Counted from the first letter of the stretch, positions 1-10,057 are shown. The stretch is 64,000 nucleotides of DNA from Pseudomonas sp. A-1 (GCF_004801855.1 NZ_SSTC01000010.1:1-64000); one strand, 5' to 3'. The notes: generated by a model not told the origin, from the letters alone. Translations and numbers: made by a program.

Positions 1-216
1 ACCGGCGCCGCGGTCGGCGCCGGCCTGGGCGCCGCCGCCGGCGGCGCGGTGACCGCCAAGAAGGGCCGCAAGACCGAGGCAGCCGTAGGCAGCGGCCTTG
101 GCGCGGCCGGCGGCTCGCTGCTCGGCAACACCATCGGCGGCAGCACCGGCGGCGCCATCGGCGCAGGCCTCGGCGGCGCGGCCGGCGGCGCTCTCGGCAA
201 CAAGATGGGCCGTTGA
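1..216 (+). CDS. glycine-zipper protein, C-terminal part (5' end outside window)
   Basis: The reading frame is open from base 1 to a TGA at 214-216 and gives 71 residues with no start codon inside the window. The peptide is almost entirely Gly and Ala in GxxxG-type repeats (for example GAAVGAGLGAA, IGGSTGGAIGAGLGGA), broken once by a basic turn (AKKGRK). It ends NKMGR. This is the pattern of glycine-zipper proteins, which are usually small exported or outer-membrane-associated proteins in Pseudomonas. Function cannot be said from this fragment. A strong terminator follows about 70 bp downstream. Confidence 0.75.
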   Translation, partial: TGAAVGAGLGAAAGGAVTAKKGRKTEAAVGSGLGAAGGSLLGNTIGGSTGGAIGAGLGGAAGGALGNKMGR

Positions 217-283
217 GCAACGCCCCGGGCTCATCGCCCGACGCCACAAGCCGTGTGAAAGCCCCGAAGGGCTGACCACCAGC

Positions 284-311
284 AAACGCCCCGACCGAGT
301 TCGGGGCGTTT
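284..311. terminator. bidirectional rho-independent terminator
   Basis: A perfect 11-bp stem (AAACGCCCCGA / TCGGGGCGTTT) with a 6-nt loop, flanked by A-run and T-run, lies after the glycine-zipper gene. Confidence 0.8.
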
Positions 312-461
312 GTCATTGCGCTCCCCTGAACGACTGCGAACCCGTGCTGCCACGGGGCGGCGAGCCGGCATGACGGCGAAACTCCGCCTAGCCTTCTTCT
401 CTATGCCCAACCGCCAAGCCCCTCGAGCCGGCTCCCTGTGCTCGCCAAGGACGCTTCCGTC

Positions 462-2198
462 ATGCGCTCCCCGCCTCCGTTGCCATCGCCCCGCTCCACC
501 CCCAGCTCCTGGCTGCGCTGGCTGCCCGGCCTGCTGATGCTCAGGCAATACCAGCCGGAATGGCTGCCCAAGGACCTGGCCGCCGGCCTGGTGCTGACCT
601 CGATGCTGGTGCCGGTCGGCATCGCCTACGCCGAGGCCTCCGGGGTGCCGGGCATCTACGGCCTGTACGCCACCATTGTGCCGCTGCTGGCCTACGCCCT
701 GTTCGGCCCCAGCCGCATCCTGGTGCTCGGCCCCGACTCCTCGCTGGCCGCGCCCATCCTCGCCGTGGTGCTGCCGCTCTCCGGCGGCGACCCGATGCGC
801 GCCATCACCCTGGCCAGCATGATGGCGGTGGTCTCCGGCGTGGTGTGCATCGCCGTCGGTCTGCTGCGCCTGGGCTTCATCACCGAGCTGCTGTCCAAGC
901 CGATCCGCTACGGCTACATGAACGGCATCGCCCTGGTCGTGCTGATCGCCCAGACGCCCAAGCTGTTCGGCATTTCCATCGAGGGCGAAGGCCCCCTGCT
1001 CGACCTCTGGCACCTGGTCGAAGCCATCGCCGCCGGCCAGGCCAACTGGTACAGCTTTGCCGTCGGCGGCGGCAGCCTGGCGCTGATCCTGCTGCTCAAG
1101 CCGTTCAAGCAGCTGCCGGGCATCCTCATCGTGGTGATCCTCGCCACCGTGGCGGTCGGCCTCCTCGATCTCGACAAGCACGGCGTCAAGGTGCTGGGTG
1201 ACCTGCCCCAGGGCCTGCCCAGCTTCGTCCTGCCCTGGCTCAGCGGCGTGGACATCGCCACCGTGGTGCTCGGCGGCTGCGCCGTGGCCATCGTCTCCTT
1301 CGCCGACACCAGCGTGCTGTCGCGCACCTACGCCGCGCGCACGCAAACCCCGGTCGATCCCAACCAGGAGATGGTCGGCCTGGGGGCCGCCAACCTCGCC
1401 GCCGGGCTGTTCCAGGGCTTCCCGATCAGCAGCAGCTCCTCGCGCACGCCGGTGGCCGAGGCGGCCGGCTCGCAGACCCAGCTGACCGGCGTGGTCGGCG
1501 CCCTCGCCGTGGCGGCGCTGCTTCTGGTCGCTCCGCAGCTGATGCGCTACCTGCCGAGCAGCGCCCTGGCCGCGGTGGTGATCGCCGCGGTGCTCGGCCT
1601 GTTCGAGTTCGCCGATCTCAAGCGGATCTTTCGCATCCAGCGCTGGGAGTTCTGGCTATCGATGGCCTGCTTCGCCGGAGTCGCCGTGTTCGGCGCCATT
1701 CCCGGCATCTGCCTGGCCGTGGGGATCGCCGTACTCGAGTACCTGTGGGACGGCTGGCGCCCGCACTACGCCATCCTCGGCCGGGTCACCGGCATCCGCG
1801 GCTATCACGACGTCAAGCGCTATCCGGAAGCCCGCCGCGTACCTGGCCTGGTGCTGTTCCGCTGGGACGCGCCGCTGTTCTTCGCCAACGCCGAGCTGTT
1901 CCGCGAGTGCCTGATGGAGGCCATCAAGGAGTCGCCCACCGCGGTAAGGCGGGTGGTAGTGACCGCCGAGCCGGTCACCAGCATCGACGTCACCTCAGCC
2001 GACATGCTCGCCGAGCTGTGCCAGACGCTGCGCGAGCGCCGCATCGAACTGCACTTCGCCGAGATGAAGGACCCGGTCAAGGACAAGTTCAAGCGCTTCG
2101 GGCTGCTGGAAGTGTTCGGCGACAACGTCTTCCAGCCCACCGTGGGCGCCGGCGTGGACGACTATCTGGCCGATCACGGGGTGGACTGGACGCCCTGA
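462..2198 (+). CDS. SulP family anion transporter with STAS domain
   Basis: A polytopic inner-membrane transporter of the SulP (SLC26) family, 578 residues. The N-terminal half shows the family's conserved opening ([20 protein letters not shown], then the [11 protein letters not shown] and [10 protein letters not shown] segments) and about ten to twelve hydrophobic segments. The C-terminal ~120 residues form a soluble STAS domain ([15 protein letters not shown] and [12 protein letters not shown]). The substrate (sulfate, bicarbonate or another anion) cannot be read from sequence. I chose ATG 462 because AAGGA lies about 10 bp upstream; a GTG at 438 is in frame but has no ribosome site. It lies 130 bp upstream of arcA, where many pseudomonads carry arcD instead. 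Confidence 0.88.
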   Translation: MRSPPPLPSPRSTPSSWLRWLPGLLMLRQYQPEWLPKDLAAGLVLTSMLVPVGIAYAEASGVPGIYGLYATIVPLLAYALFGPSRILVLGPDSSLAAPILAVVLPLSGGDPMRAITLASMMAVVSGVVCIAVGLLRLGFITELLSKPIRYGYMNGIALVVLIAQTPKLFGISIEGEGPLLDLWHLVEAIAAGQANWYSFAVGGGSLALILLLKPFKQLPGILIVVILATVAVGLLDLDKHGVKVLGDLPQGLPSFVLPWLSGVDIATVVLGGCAVAIVSFADTSVLSRTYAARTQTPVDPNQEMVGLGAANLAAGLFQGFPISSSSSRTPVAEAAGSQTQLTGVVGALAVAALLLVAPQLMRYLPSSALAAVVIAAVLGLFEFADLKRIFRIQRWEFWLSMACFAGVAVFGAIPGICLAVGIAVLEYLWDGWRPHYAILGRVTGIRGYHDVKRYPEARRVPGLVLFRWDAPLFFANAELFRECLMEAIKESPTAVRRVVVTAEPVTSIDVTSADMLAELCQTLRERRIELHFAEMKDPVKDKFKRFGLLEVFGDNVFQPTVGAGVDDYLADHGVDWTP

Positions 2199-2328
2199 AC
2201 CGGCACGCCTGCGCGCATCCTGCCGGCGTGGCAGGGCCGATCGTCAGCCGCGTGGCGTGGCTGCTGGCATTGTCGCCAGCCCTCTCTACGCTTGCTCTTC
2301 ATCAGCTCCACGCGAAGAGGGGATCTCG

Positions 2329-3582
2329 ATGTCCAGGCGAAAACTCGGCGTTCATTCCGAAGCCGGCAAGCTGCACAAGGTGATGGTCTGCTCGCCGGGC
2401 CTGGCGCACCTGCGCCTGACCCCGAACAACTGCGACGAACTGCTGTTCGACGACGTGATCTGGGTGTCCCAGGCCAAGCGCGACCACTTCGACTTCGCCG
2501 CCAAGATGCAGGACCGCGGCGTCGAAGTGGTGGAGATGCACAACCTGCTGGCAGAAACCCTGCAGGACAAGGAGGCGCTGAAGTGGATCCTCGACCGCAA
2601 GCTGTCGGCCAACCAGGTCGGCGTCGGTTTCGGCGAGGAAATGCGCAGCTGGCTGGAAGGCCTGGAAGCCCGCCAGCTGGCCGACTTCCTGATCGGCGGC
2701 GTCTCGGCCGCCGACCTGCAGAAGGGCCTCGGCGCCAGCAGCGTGGTGAAGATGCTCTGCGACTTCCTCGGCCACACCAGCTTCATCCTGCCGCCGCTGC
2801 CCAACACCCAGTTCACCCGCGACACCACCTGCTGGATCTACGGCGGGGTGACCCTCAACCCGATGTACTGGCCGGCGCGCCGCCAGGAAACCCTGCTGAC
2901 CACGGCGATCTACCGGTTCCACCCGGACTTCGCCAAGGCCGAGTTCGACATCTGGTGGGGCAACCCGGACGAGGACCATGGCGCCGCCACGCTGGAGGGC
3001 GGCGACGTGATGCCGGTGGGCAACGGCGTGGTGCTGATCGGCATGGGCGAGCGCACCTCGCGCCAGGCCATCGGCCAGGTGGCCCAGGCGCTGTTCGCCA
3101 AGGGCGCGGCCCAGCGGGTGGTGGTCACCGGCATGCCCAGGTCGCGCGCCGCCATGCACCTGGACACCGTGTTCACCTTCTGCGACCGCGACCTGGTCAC
3201 CGTCTTCCCCGAAGTGGTCAACCAGATCGTGCCGTTCAGCATCCGCCCCGACCCCGGCAAGCCGGGCGGGATGGATATCCGCCGCGAGGACCGGCACTTC
3301 ATCGCGGTGGTCGCCGAGGCCCTCGGCCTCAAGCAGCTGCGCGTGGTCGAGACCGGCGGCGACGCCTACGAGGCCGAACGCGAGCAGTGGGACGACGGCA
3401 ACAACGTGGTCTGCCTGTCCCCCGGCGTGGTGGTCGGCTACGACCGCAACACCTATACCAACACCCTGCTGCGCAAGGCCGGGGTGGAGGTGGTCACCAT
3501 CAGCGCCAGCGAACTGGGCCGCGGCCGCGGCGGCGGCCACTGCATGACCTGCCCGATCATCCGCGACGCGGTCGACTACTGA
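2329..3582 (+). CDS. arcA: arginine deiminase
   Basis: Hydrolyses L-arginine to citrulline and ammonia, the first step of the cytoplasmic arginine deiminase pathway for ATP production when oxygen is short. The 417 residues match the usual length of Pseudomonas ArcA. Visible family motifs are the substrate-binding [38 protein letters not shown], and the C-terminal catalytic segment GGGHCMTCP with the nucleophile Cys405. The start at ATG 2329 follows GAAGAGGGG; upstream in-frame starts have no ribosome site. It heads arcABC. I found no TTGAT-N4-ATCAA Anr box in the 130 bp before it. Confidence 0.97.
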   Translation: MSRRKLGVHSEAGKLHKVMVCSPGLAHLRLTPNNCDELLFDDVIWVSQAKRDHFDFAAKMQDRGVEVVEMHNLLAETLQDKEALKWILDRKLSANQVGVGFGEEMRSWLEGLEARQLADFLIGGVSAADLQKGLGASSVVKMLCDFLGHTSFILPPLPNTQFTRDTTCWIYGGVTLNPMYWPARRQETLLTTAIYRFHPDFAKAEFDIWWGNPDEDHGAATLEGGDVMPVGNGVVLIGMGERTSRQAIGQVAQALFAKGAAQRVVVTGMPRSRAAMHLDTVFTFCDRDLVTVFPEVVNQIVPFSIRPDPGKPGGMDIRREDRHFIAVVAEALGLKQLRVVETGGDAYEAEREQWDDGNNVVCLSPGVVVGYDRNTYTNTLLRKAGVEVVTISASELGRGRGGGHCMTCPIIRDAVDY

Positions 3583-3668
3583 GGGAGCGGCGTGGCGGCC
3601 CCCGCCGGCCGCCGCGCCACTCCGAGCCCCTACCGGTCCTCTCCCGCTTTCTCACGAGGTGATCCGTC

Positions 3669-4679
3669 ATGGCGTTCAACATGCACAACCGCCACCTGCT
3701 CAGCCTGATGCACCACAGCAGCCGCGAGCTGCGCTACCTGCTGGACCTGTCGCGCGATCTGAAGCGCGCCAAGTACACCGGCACCGAACAGCAGCACCTC
3801 AGGCGCAAGAACATCGCGCTGATCTTCGAGAAGACCTCGACCCGCACCCGCTGCGCCTTCGAGGTGGCCGCCTACGACCAGGGCGCCAACGTCACCTACA
3901 TCGACCCCACCTCCTCGCAGATCGGCCACAAGGAGAGCATGAAGGATACCGCCCGCGTGCTGGGGCGCATGTACGATGCCATCGAGTACCGCGGCTTCAG
4001 GCAGGAAATCGTCGAGGAACTGGCGCAGTACGCCGGCGTTCCGGTGTTCAACGGCCTGACCGACGAATACCACCCGACCCAGATGCTCGCCGACGTGCTG
4101 ACCATGCGCGAGCACAGCGACAAGCCGCTGCACGACATCAGCTACGCCTACCTGGGCGATGCGCGCAACAACATGGGCAACTCGCTGCTGCTGATCGGCG
4201 CCAAGCTGGGCATGGACGTGCGCATCGCCGCGCCCAGGGCGCTGTGGCCGAGCGACGAGCACGTCGCCGCCTGCCGCCGGTTCGCCGAGGAGACCGGCGC
4301 CCGCATCACGCTCACCGAAGATGCCAAAGCTGCGGTCAAGGGCGTGGACTTCGTGCATACCGACGTCTGGGTGTCGATGGGCGAGCCGGTGGAAGCCTGG
4401 GGCGAGCGCATCAAGCTGCTGCTGCCCTACCAGGTCAGCGCGGAGCTGATGAGGGCCGCCGGCAACCCGCGGGTCAAGTTCATGCACTGCCTGCCGGCCT
4501 TCCACAACAGCGAGACCAAGGTCGGCAAGCAGATCGCCGCGCAGTACCCGCAGCTGGCCAACGGCATCGAGGTGACCGAGGACGTCTTCGAGTCGCCCTG
4601 GTGCATCGCCTTCGAGCAGGCGGAGAACCGCATGCATACCATCAAGGCGATCCTGGTCGCGACCCTGGCCGACGTCTGA
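3669..4679 (+). CDS. arcB: ornithine carbamoyltransferase, catabolic
   Basis: Carries out phosphorolysis of citrulline to ornithine and carbamoyl phosphate, step two of the arginine deiminase pathway. At 336 residues it has the length of catabolic (allosteric) Pseudomonas ArcB rather than the shorter anabolic ArgF. The carbamoyl-phosphate loop STRTR is at residues 57-61, and HCLP, with the active-site Cys, at 273-276. The ribosome site CACGAGGTG precedes ATG 3669. It lies 86 bp after arcA and 13 bp before arcC; the position between these two genes settles the catabolic role. Confidence 0.96.
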   Translation: MAFNMHNRHLLSLMHHSSRELRYLLDLSRDLKRAKYTGTEQQHLRRKNIALIFEKTSTRTRCAFEVAAYDQGANVTYIDPTSSQIGHKESMKDTARVLGRMYDAIEYRGFRQEIVEELAQYAGVPVFNGLTDEYHPTQMLADVLTMREHSDKPLHDISYAYLGDARNNMGNSLLLIGAKLGMDVRIAAPRALWPSDEHVAACRRFAEETGARITLTEDAKAAVKGVDFVHTDVWVSMGEPVEAWGERIKLLLPYQVSAELMRAAGNPRVKFMHCLPAFHNSETKVGKQIAAQYPQLANGIEVTEDVFESPWCIAFEQAENRMHTIKAILVATLADV

Positions 4680-4692
4680 GAGGAGAAGCCGC

Positions 4693-5619
4693 ATGCGACT
4701 AGTCATCGCCCTGGGCGGCAACGCCCTGCTGCGTCGCGGCGAGGCCATGACCGCGGAGAACCAGCGCGACAACGTGCGCATCGCCTGCACGCAGATCGCC
4801 AGGGTGGCCACCGGCAACCAGCTGGTGATCGCCCACGGCAACGGCCCGCAGGTCGGCCTGCTGGCCCTGCAGGGCGCGGCCTACGATGCCGCCAACCCCT
4901 ACCCGCTCGACGTGCTCGGCGCCGAGACCGAAGGCATGATCGGCTACATGATCGAGCAGGAACTGGGCAACCTGCTGCCGGCCGAGGTGCCCTTCGCCAC
5001 CATCCTCACCCAGGTGGTGGTGGACGGCGCTGACCCGGCCTTCCACAAGCCGAGCAAGCCGATCGGGCCGGTCTACTCGAAGGAGGAAGCCGAGCGCCTG
5101 GCCCGCGACAAGGGCTGGAGCATCGCCCCCGATGGCGACAAGTTCCGCCGCGTGGTGCCCAGCCCGCGCCCGCAGCGGATCATCGAGATCCGCCCGATCC
5201 AATGGCTGCTGGAGAAGGGCTCGGTGGTGATCTGCGCCGGCGGCGGCGGCATCCCGACCCTGTACCGGGACGGCAAGCTGCACGGTGTGGAGGCGGTGAT
5301 CGACAAGGACCTCTGCTCGGCCCTGCTGGCCCGGCAGCTGGACTGCGACCTGCTGGTGATCGCCACCGACGTCGACGCGGCCTATGTCGACTGGGGCCAG
5401 CCGACCCAGAAGGCCATCGCCGAGGCCCATCCGGACGAGCTGGAGCGCCTCGGCTTCGCCGCCGGCTCCATGGGGCCCAAGGTGCAGGCCGCCTGCGAGT
5501 TCGCCCGCCTCACCGGCCGGGTAGCGGTGATCGGCTCGCTGGCCCAGATCGAGCCCATCGTCCAGGGCCGCGCCGGCACCCGCGTCAGCACCGAGCACGC
5601 CGGCGTGACGTTCCGCTGA
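4693..5619 (+). CDS. arcC: carbamate kinase
   Basis: Transfers phosphate from carbamoyl phosphate to ADP, giving ATP, NH3 and CO2; this is the energy-yielding last step of the arginine deiminase pathway. The protein has 308 residues, normal for the amino-acid-kinase-fold carbamate kinases. Motifs seen are the N-terminal [17 protein letters not shown], and the nucleotide-binding [10 protein letters not shown] region near residue 180. GAGGAG lies just upstream of ATG 4693, and the gene is 13 bp from arcB, so translation is probably coordinated. A strong hairpin terminator follows. Confidence 0.96.
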   Translation: MRLVIALGGNALLRRGEAMTAENQRDNVRIACTQIARVATGNQLVIAHGNGPQVGLLALQGAAYDAANPYPLDVLGAETEGMIGYMIEQELGNLLPAEVPFATILTQVVVDGADPAFHKPSKPIGPVYSKEEAERLARDKGWSIAPDGDKFRRVVPSPRPQRIIEIRPIQWLLEKGSVVICAGGGGIPTLYRDGKLHGVEAVIDKDLCSALLARQLDCDLLVIATDVDAAYVDWGQPTQKAIAEAHPDELERLGFAAGSMGPKVQAACEFARLTGRVAVIGSLAQIEPIVQGRAGTRVSTEHAGVTFR

Positions 5620-5635
5620 GCGTCAGTGCACGAAG

Positions 5636-5667
5636 AAGGCCCGCCGGCATCAGCCCGCGGGCCTTTT
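5636..5667. terminator. terminator between convergent arcC and ppk2
   Basis: Stem AAGGCCCGC / GCGGGCCTT with a 12-nt loop and a trailing TTTT on the plus strand. It ends the arcABC transcript and lies 19 bp past the 3' end of the convergent ppk2 gene, so it can serve both. Confidence 0.8.
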
Positions 5668-5685
5668 CCGTCTCACGCCGGCGCC

Positions 5686-6507
5686 TCAGAAACGCTCGTC
5701 GACCAGCCGGAACGGATAGGACGCGCCCTGGTAATGGCCGACCTTGCGCTTGGGCAGCTTGACCTTCTCTTCCTGGGTGATGTCCTTGTAGGGAACGTGC
5801 TGGAGCAGGTGGCTGATGATGTTCAGGCGCACCCGGCGCTTCTCCTCGGAGCGGGCCACGTACCAAGGCGCCCAGGAGGTGTCGGTGGCGGCGAACATCT
5901 CGTCGCGGGCACGGGTGTAGTCGTCCCAGCGGCTGAACGACTTGAGGTCCATGGGCGACAGTTTCCAGATCTTGCGCCCGTCGTGGATGCGGTCGGCGAG
6001 GCGGCGCTCCTGCTCCTCGGCGCTGACCTCCAGCCAGTACTTGATGAGGATGATCCCGGACTCGATCATCATCTTCTCGAACAGCGGGACGACGTTGAGG
6101 AAGCGTTGCGCCTGCTCCTCGCTGCAGAAGCCCATCACCCGCTCGACGCCGGCGCGGTTGTACCAGCTGCGGTCGAAGATCACCACCTCGCCGGCCGCCG
6201 GCAGGTGCGCCAGGTAACGCTGGCCGTACATCTGGGTCTTTTCCCGGTCGCTGGGCGCCGGCAGCGCCACCACACGGAACACCCGCGGACTGACCCGCTC
6301 GGTGAGCGCCTTGATCGTGCCGCCCTTGCCGGCACCATCACGCCCCTCGAAGACGATGCAGACCTTGAGGCCCTTGGCCACCACCCACTGCTGCAGCCTG
6401 ACCAGCTCGACATGAAGCTTGCGCAGCTCTTCCTCGTATTCCTTGCGACCCAGTCTTTCCCGCTCCGCCGGGATAGACGCCGCATCCTTCTTCTTGCCCT
6501 TGGCCAT
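5686..6507 (-). CDS. ppk2: polyphosphate kinase 2 family protein
   Basis: A PPK2-type kinase transferring phosphate between polyphosphate and a nucleoside (di)phosphate. It has 273 residues in a single PPK2 domain. The Walker A motif GRDGAGKGG is at residues 55-63 and the Walker B and lid segment FDRSWYNRAGVE at about 111-122, both typical of the family. The first ~20 residues are Lys/Arg rich and variable. A GGAG site lies 5-8 bp before ATG 6507. Single-domain PPK2s can prefer GDP, ADP or AMP; subclass cannot be assigned by eye, though closeness to the class I enzymes of Pseudomonas is likely. It is convergent with arcC. Confidence 0.92.
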   Translation of the reverse strand: MAKGKKKDAASIPAERERLGRKEYEEELRKLHVELVRLQQWVVAKGLKVCIVFEGRDGAGKGGTIKALTERVSPRVFRVVALPAPSDREKTQMYGQRYLAHLPAAGEVVIFDRSWYNRAGVERVMGFCSEEQAQRFLNVVPLFEKMMIESGIILIKYWLEVSAEEQERRLADRIHDGRKIWKLSPMDLKSFSRWDDYTRARDEMFAATDTSWAPWYVARSEEKRRVRLNIISHLLQHVPYKDITQEEKVKLPKRKVGHYQGASYPFRLVDERF

Positions 6508-6613
6508 TCTCTCCGCCCCTTCAGCTTGAACTTTCCTCTAAACGCTAGCTGATGGATCGGCGGCTGCACGGGGCCGGCGACAGGCGCCGATCGCGGATGC
6601 CCGGCAGCGCAAA

Positions 6614-6640
6614 CCGATGGGCCGCCAGGCAGCCCATCGG
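6614..6640 (-). terminator. hairpin downstream of tpx
   Basis: Perfect 9-bp stem CCGATGGGC / GCCCATCGG with a 9-nt loop, 12 bp past the tpx stop on the minus strand. Only a TTT follows on that strand, so it is a weak intrinsic terminator. Confidence 0.5.
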
Positions 6641-6651
6641 GAGAAGGCGGA

Positions 6652-7149
6652 TCAGAGCACGGCCAGCGCCGCCGCGTAATCCGGCTCGTCGGCGATCTCG
6701 GCGACCAGTTCGCGGTGCAGGACCTTGTCGTGCTCGTCGAGCACCACCACGGCACGGGCGGCCAGGCCGGCCAGCGGGCCTTCGGCGATGGCCACGCCGT
6801 AGTCCTCGAGGAATTCGCGGCCACGCAGCATGGACAGGTTGACCACGTTGTCCAGGCCTTCGCTGGCGCAGAAGCGCTTCTGGGCGAACGGCAGGTCGGC
6901 GGAGACGCACAGCACCACGGTGTTGTCCAGGTTGCCCGCCTCCTGGTTGAACTTGCGCACCGAGGTGGCGCAGGTGGGAGTGTCCACGCTCGGGAAGATG
7001 TTGAGCACCTTACGCTTGCCGGCGAAGTCGGCCAGGGTGCGGTCGGACAGATCGGAGCCCACCAGGCGGAAGGCCGGGGCCTGGCTGCCGACCTGCGGCA
7101 GGTTGCCGTCGACACGTACCGGGTTGCCTTTGAGGGTCACTTGGGACAT
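6652..7149 (-). CDS. tpx: thiol peroxidase (2-Cys peroxiredoxin, Tpx type)
   Basis: Reduces hydrogen peroxide and alkyl hydroperoxides with thioredoxin as reductant. It has 165 residues, the usual Tpx length. The peroxidatic Cys60 is in [15 protein letters not shown], and the resolving Cys94 in [11 protein letters not shown], the diagnostic Tpx spacing. Translation starts at ATG 7149 with AAGGA about 12 bp upstream. It is divergent from xthA, across a 216-bp intergenic region; both proteins act in oxidative-stress defence or repair. Confidence 0.97.
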   Translation of the reverse strand: MSQVTLKGNPVRVDGNLPQVGSQAPAFRLVGSDLSDRTLADFAGKRKVLNIFPSVDTPTCATSVRKFNQEAGNLDNTVVLCVSADLPFAQKRFCASEGLDNVVNLSMLRGREFLEDYGVAIAEGPLAGLAARAVVVLDEHDKVLHRELVAEIADEPDYAAALAVL

Positions 7150-7365
7150 TGCTTTTATCCTTTATCTTCAAAGAGTTAAGCGCGGAACCTGAAGTGCCGC
7201 ACGAGAATTCATACCTCACCCCGGCGCGCCGGCGGTGTGCCGGCAAAGCCTAGCACGCGGCAGCGCAGGCAAATCCATGCAGTTTGCGCAGGTACCGGCG
7301 GTGGCCGCCCGCACGCCGGATCGGCTAGCATCGCCGCCGTACACCTCGCACGGAACCCGCACCGC

Positions 7366-8178
7366 ATGAAACTTGTTTCCTTCAATATCAATGGCTTGCG
7401 CGCACGACCTCATCAACTGGCTGAACTGATCGAGCGCCACCAGCCGGACATCATCGGCCTGCAGGAAACCAAGGTGGCGGACGAGCAGTTCCCCCGTGCC
7501 GAAGTCGAGGCGCTGGGCTACCACGTCGAGTACCACGGCCAGAAGGGTCACTACGGCGTCGCCCTGATGTCGCGCCAGGCGCCGCAGAACCTGGTCAAGG
7601 GCTTCCCGTGGGATGGCGAGGAATCGCAGCGCCGCTTCATCGGCGCCACCTTCCTCGACGCACAGGGCCAGCCGCTGCACGTGTTCAACGGCTACTTCCC
7701 GCAGGGCGAGAGCCGCAGCCACGCGGTCAAGTTCCCGGCCAAGACGCAGTTCTACGCCGACCTGCAGCGCCTGCTGGAGGAACAGTTCAGCCCCGAGCAG
7801 GCCCTGGTGGTGATGGGCGACTTCAACATTTCGCCGAAGGATCTCGATATCGGCATAGGTGCGGAAAACGCCAGGCGCTGGCTGCGCAGCGGCAAGTGCA
7901 GCTTCCTGCCCGAGGAGCGCGAGTGGATGGAGCGCCTGTACGCCTGGGGCCTGGTCGACAGCTTCCGCGCCCTGCACCCGCAGGTGAACGACCGCTTCAG
8001 CTGGTTCGACTACCGCAGCCGCGGCTTCGAGGACCAGCCCAAGCGCGGCCTGCGCATCGACCTGATCATGACCTCGGCCGGCCTGACCCCGCGCCTCAAG
8101 GCAGCCGGCATCGACTACGACCTGCGCGGCATGGAAAAGCCCTCCGACCACGCGCCGGTGTGGCTCGAGCTGATGTGA
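7366..8178 (+). CDS. xthA: exodeoxyribonuclease III
   Basis: AP endonuclease and 3'-5' exonuclease of base-excision repair. It has 270 residues, full length for the family. Metal and catalytic motifs are visible: NINGLRA with Asn7, LQETK with Glu34, [13 protein letters not shown], and the C-terminal SDHAPVW with the catalytic His262. ATG 7366 begins at the conserved N terminus [10 protein letters not shown]; the open frame reaches back to 7237, but those codons lack family similarity. The gene is divergent from tpx. Confidence 0.96.
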   Translation: MKLVSFNINGLRARPHQLAELIERHQPDIIGLQETKVADEQFPRAEVEALGYHVEYHGQKGHYGVALMSRQAPQNLVKGFPWDGEESQRRFIGATFLDAQGQPLHVFNGYFPQGESRSHAVKFPAKTQFYADLQRLLEEQFSPEQALVVMGDFNISPKDLDIGIGAENARRWLRSGKCSFLPEEREWMERLYAWGLVDSFRALHPQVNDRFSWFDYRSRGFEDQPKRGLRIDLIMTSAGLTPRLKAAGIDYDLRGMEKPSDHAPVWLELM

Positions 8179-8214
8179 CGCAGTTCACGCTCATTCCGCC
8201 ACCGCGTAACAGAA

Positions 8215-8232
8215 CGGTCATCGTACTGACTT
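8215..8232 (+). promoter_or_regulatory. possible Pho box
   Basis: CGGTCAT-CGTA-CTGACTT resembles the PhoB direct repeat CTGTCAT-N4-CTGTCAT, with 6/7 and 5/7 matches at the correct 11-bp period. It lies 47 bp before the start of the PstS-OmpA fusion gene. An AT-rich hexamer (TTAATC) overlaps its end; a better-placed -10 is not clear. Confidence 0.45.
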
Positions 8233-8278
8233 AATCTGCGCGGCATTCCAGACCTGACCAACAAGGTTTCCTGCCGCC

Positions 8279-9646
8279 ATGTCGTGCTTCTCCCGCCCGT
8301 TCACTTCTCCAGCCCGCCTGCTGTTCGGCGGGCTGCTGGCCCTGTCCCTGCCGGCCACCAGCCTCGCCGCCCTGCCACTGCCCGCCGACGGCAAGGCGGC
8401 CCTGCACATGCAGGGCTCCAACACCATCGGCGACAAGCTGGGGCCGGCGCTGGTGAGCGGCCTGCTGGAGAAGGAAGGCTTCAGCAAGGTCCGCATCGAG
8501 AACAGCGGCGAGAACGAGCAGCGCGTCACCGGCTTCGATGCCAAGGGCCGTCTGGTCAGCATCGAGGTGGCCGCCCACGGCTCGGGCACCGGCTTCGTCG
8601 CCCTGGGTAACGACAGCGCCGAACTGGCCGCCTCGTCGCGTCCGATCAAGGACAGCGAGGCCGCCAGCCTCGCCAGCCTCGGCGACCTGAAGAGCCCCGA
8701 GGGCGAGCAGGTGATCGCCATCGACGGCCTGGCGGTGATCCTCCATCCGTCCAACCCGCTGGCCGCCCTGTCGGTGGCGCAGCTGGCCCGGGTGTTCGCC
8801 GGCGAGGTGAAGACCTGGGAGGAACTGGGCGGCCGCGGCGGCGCGATCCACCTGTACGCCCGCGACGACAACTCCGGCACCTGGGACACCTTCAAGGAGC
8901 TGGTGCTGGCCAGCCAGGGCAAGAGCCTGGCCGCCGGCGCCCAGCGCTTCGAGTCGAGCGTCAAGCTGTCCGACGCGGTCAGCCAGGACCCGCAGGGCAT
9001 CGGCTTCATCGGCCTGCCCTACATCCGCCAGGCCAAGCCACTGGCGATCAGCGCCGGCGACTCGCAGCCGATGCTGCCGAGCACCGAACTGGTGGCCACC
9101 GAAGACTACCCGCTGTCGCGGCGCCTGTTCCTCTACATGAAGCCGGGCGAAGGCAACCCCTGGGCCCAGGAGCTGGTGCGCTTCGCCCACAGCCCGCGCG
9201 GCCAGGAAATCGTCGCCCAGAGCGGCTTCATCGCCCAGACCGTCAAGGCCATGAAGGTCGAGGCCCATGGCGAGATGCCGGACAGCTACCGCGAACTGGT
9301 GAGCAACGCCCAGCGCCTGGCGGTCAACTTCCGCTTCGCCGAGGGCAGCGCCGAGCTCGACAACAAGGCGCTGCGCGACCTGCGCCGGGTGCTGCGCTAT
9401 CTGCGCGACAACGACAAGCTGATGAGCCAGGTGGCGCTGGTCGGCTTCGGCGATCCGAAGCACGAGGACCGCGACCGCACCCTGCTGCTGTCCAAGCTGC
9501 GCGCCATGGCCGTACAGCGCGAGCTGGTCAAGGGCGGCGTGCTGGTGCGCTCGATCGACGGCCTGGGCGACGCCCTGCCGGTGGCCGCCAACGACGGCGA
9601 GGACGGCCGCCGCAAGAACCGCCGCGTGGAAGTCTGGGTGTACTGA
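8279..9646 (+). CDS. PstS-like phosphate-binding domain fused to OmpA-type C-terminal domain
   Basis: A secreted 455-residue protein. Residues 1-31 look like a signal peptide ending in SLAA. Residues ~38-300 form a PstS-like (type II periplasmic binding) domain: QGSNTIGDKLGPAL at the N-terminal phosphate loop, RPIKDSE, and RDDNSGTWDTFK. Residues ~340-455 form an OmpA-like domain (VNFRFAEGSAELDNKA and the final RRKNRRVEVWVY), which binds peptidoglycan in known families. The protein would thus hold an anion-binding module at the cell wall rather than serve a free ABC importer; no pst permease genes are next to it. A possible Pho box upstream supports phosphate-starvation control. Confidence 0.87.
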   Translation: MSCFSRPFTSPARLLFGGLLALSLPATSLAALPLPADGKAALHMQGSNTIGDKLGPALVSGLLEKEGFSKVRIENSGENEQRVTGFDAKGRLVSIEVAAHGSGTGFVALGNDSAELAASSRPIKDSEAASLASLGDLKSPEGEQVIAIDGLAVILHPSNPLAALSVAQLARVFAGEVKTWEELGGRGGAIHLYARDDNSGTWDTFKELVLASQGKSLAAGAQRFESSVKLSDAVSQDPQGIGFIGLPYIRQAKPLAISAGDSQPMLPSTELVATEDYPLSRRLFLYMKPGEGNPWAQELVRFAHSPRGQEIVAQSGFIAQTVKAMKVEAHGEMPDSYRELVSNAQRLAVNFRFAEGSAELDNKALRDLRRVLRYLRDNDKLMSQVALVGFGDPKHEDRDRTLLLSKLRAMAVQRELVKGGVLVRSIDGLGDALPVAANDGEDGRRKNRRVEVWVY

Positions 9647-9661
9647 TCGCTGCTGCGCCGC

Positions 9662-9698
9662 AGAGGCCGCTGCCACCGCCGGTGCCAGCGGCCTCTTT
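9662..9698 (+). terminator. rho-independent terminator after the PstS-OmpA gene
   Basis: Perfect 11-bp stem AGAGGCCGCTG / CAGCGGCCTCT, 13-nt loop, then TTT. Confidence 0.75.
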
Positions 9699-9773
9699 CC
9701 GTCCGGCTGACATGACCGGCCGGGGCGGCCGCGCTACACTGCGCGCCCCGCAAGCATCCCGAGGAGTCCCCCG

Positions 9774-10052
9774 ATGGCCATCGCCATGGCTCGCCATATC
9801 CTGGTCAAGACCGCCGCCGAGGCCGAGCAGCTCAAGCTGCGCCTGGCCAAGGGCGAGGACTTCGCCACCCTGGCGCGACGCCACTCGTTCTGCCCCTCGC
9901 GCAAGCGCGGCGGCGACCTCGGCGAGATCCGCCCGGGGCAGATGGTCAAGCCGTTCGAGAACGTGGTGTTCCGCAAGCCGCTGCACCAGGTGCAGGGACC
10001 GCTGAAGACCCAGTTCGGCTGGCACCTGGTGCTGGTGTACTTCCGCAGCTGA
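9774..10052 (+). CDS. ppiC: peptidyl-prolyl cis-trans isomerase C (parvulin)
   Basis: A free-standing cytoplasmic parvulin-type prolyl isomerase of 92 residues, the same size as Escherichia coli PpiC. The parvulin signature is complete: ARHILVK at the start, FATLARRHSFCPS, RGGDLGEIRPGQMVKPFENVVF, and GPLKTQFGWHLV at the end. There is no signal peptide. AGGAG lies 7 bp before ATG 9774; a second ATG at 9786 is the alternative start. Hairpins flank it on both sides, so it is probably its own transcription unit. Confidence 0.95.
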   Translation: MAIAMARHILVKTAAEAEQLKLRLAKGEDFATLARRHSFCPSRKRGGDLGEIRPGQMVKPFENVVFRKPLHQVQGPLKTQFGWHLVLVYFRS

Positions 10053-10057
10053 AACGA

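Noticed and set aside
1-216. Tandem repeat or CRISPR-like array at the left edge
   Set aside because: The repetitive look comes from Gly/Ala codons of a glycine-zipper protein; units are short and imperfect and stay in frame.
2199-2328. Anr/FNR box before arcA
   Set aside because: The nearest resemblance (TTGTC followed by GCCAGCC) lacks the second half-site.
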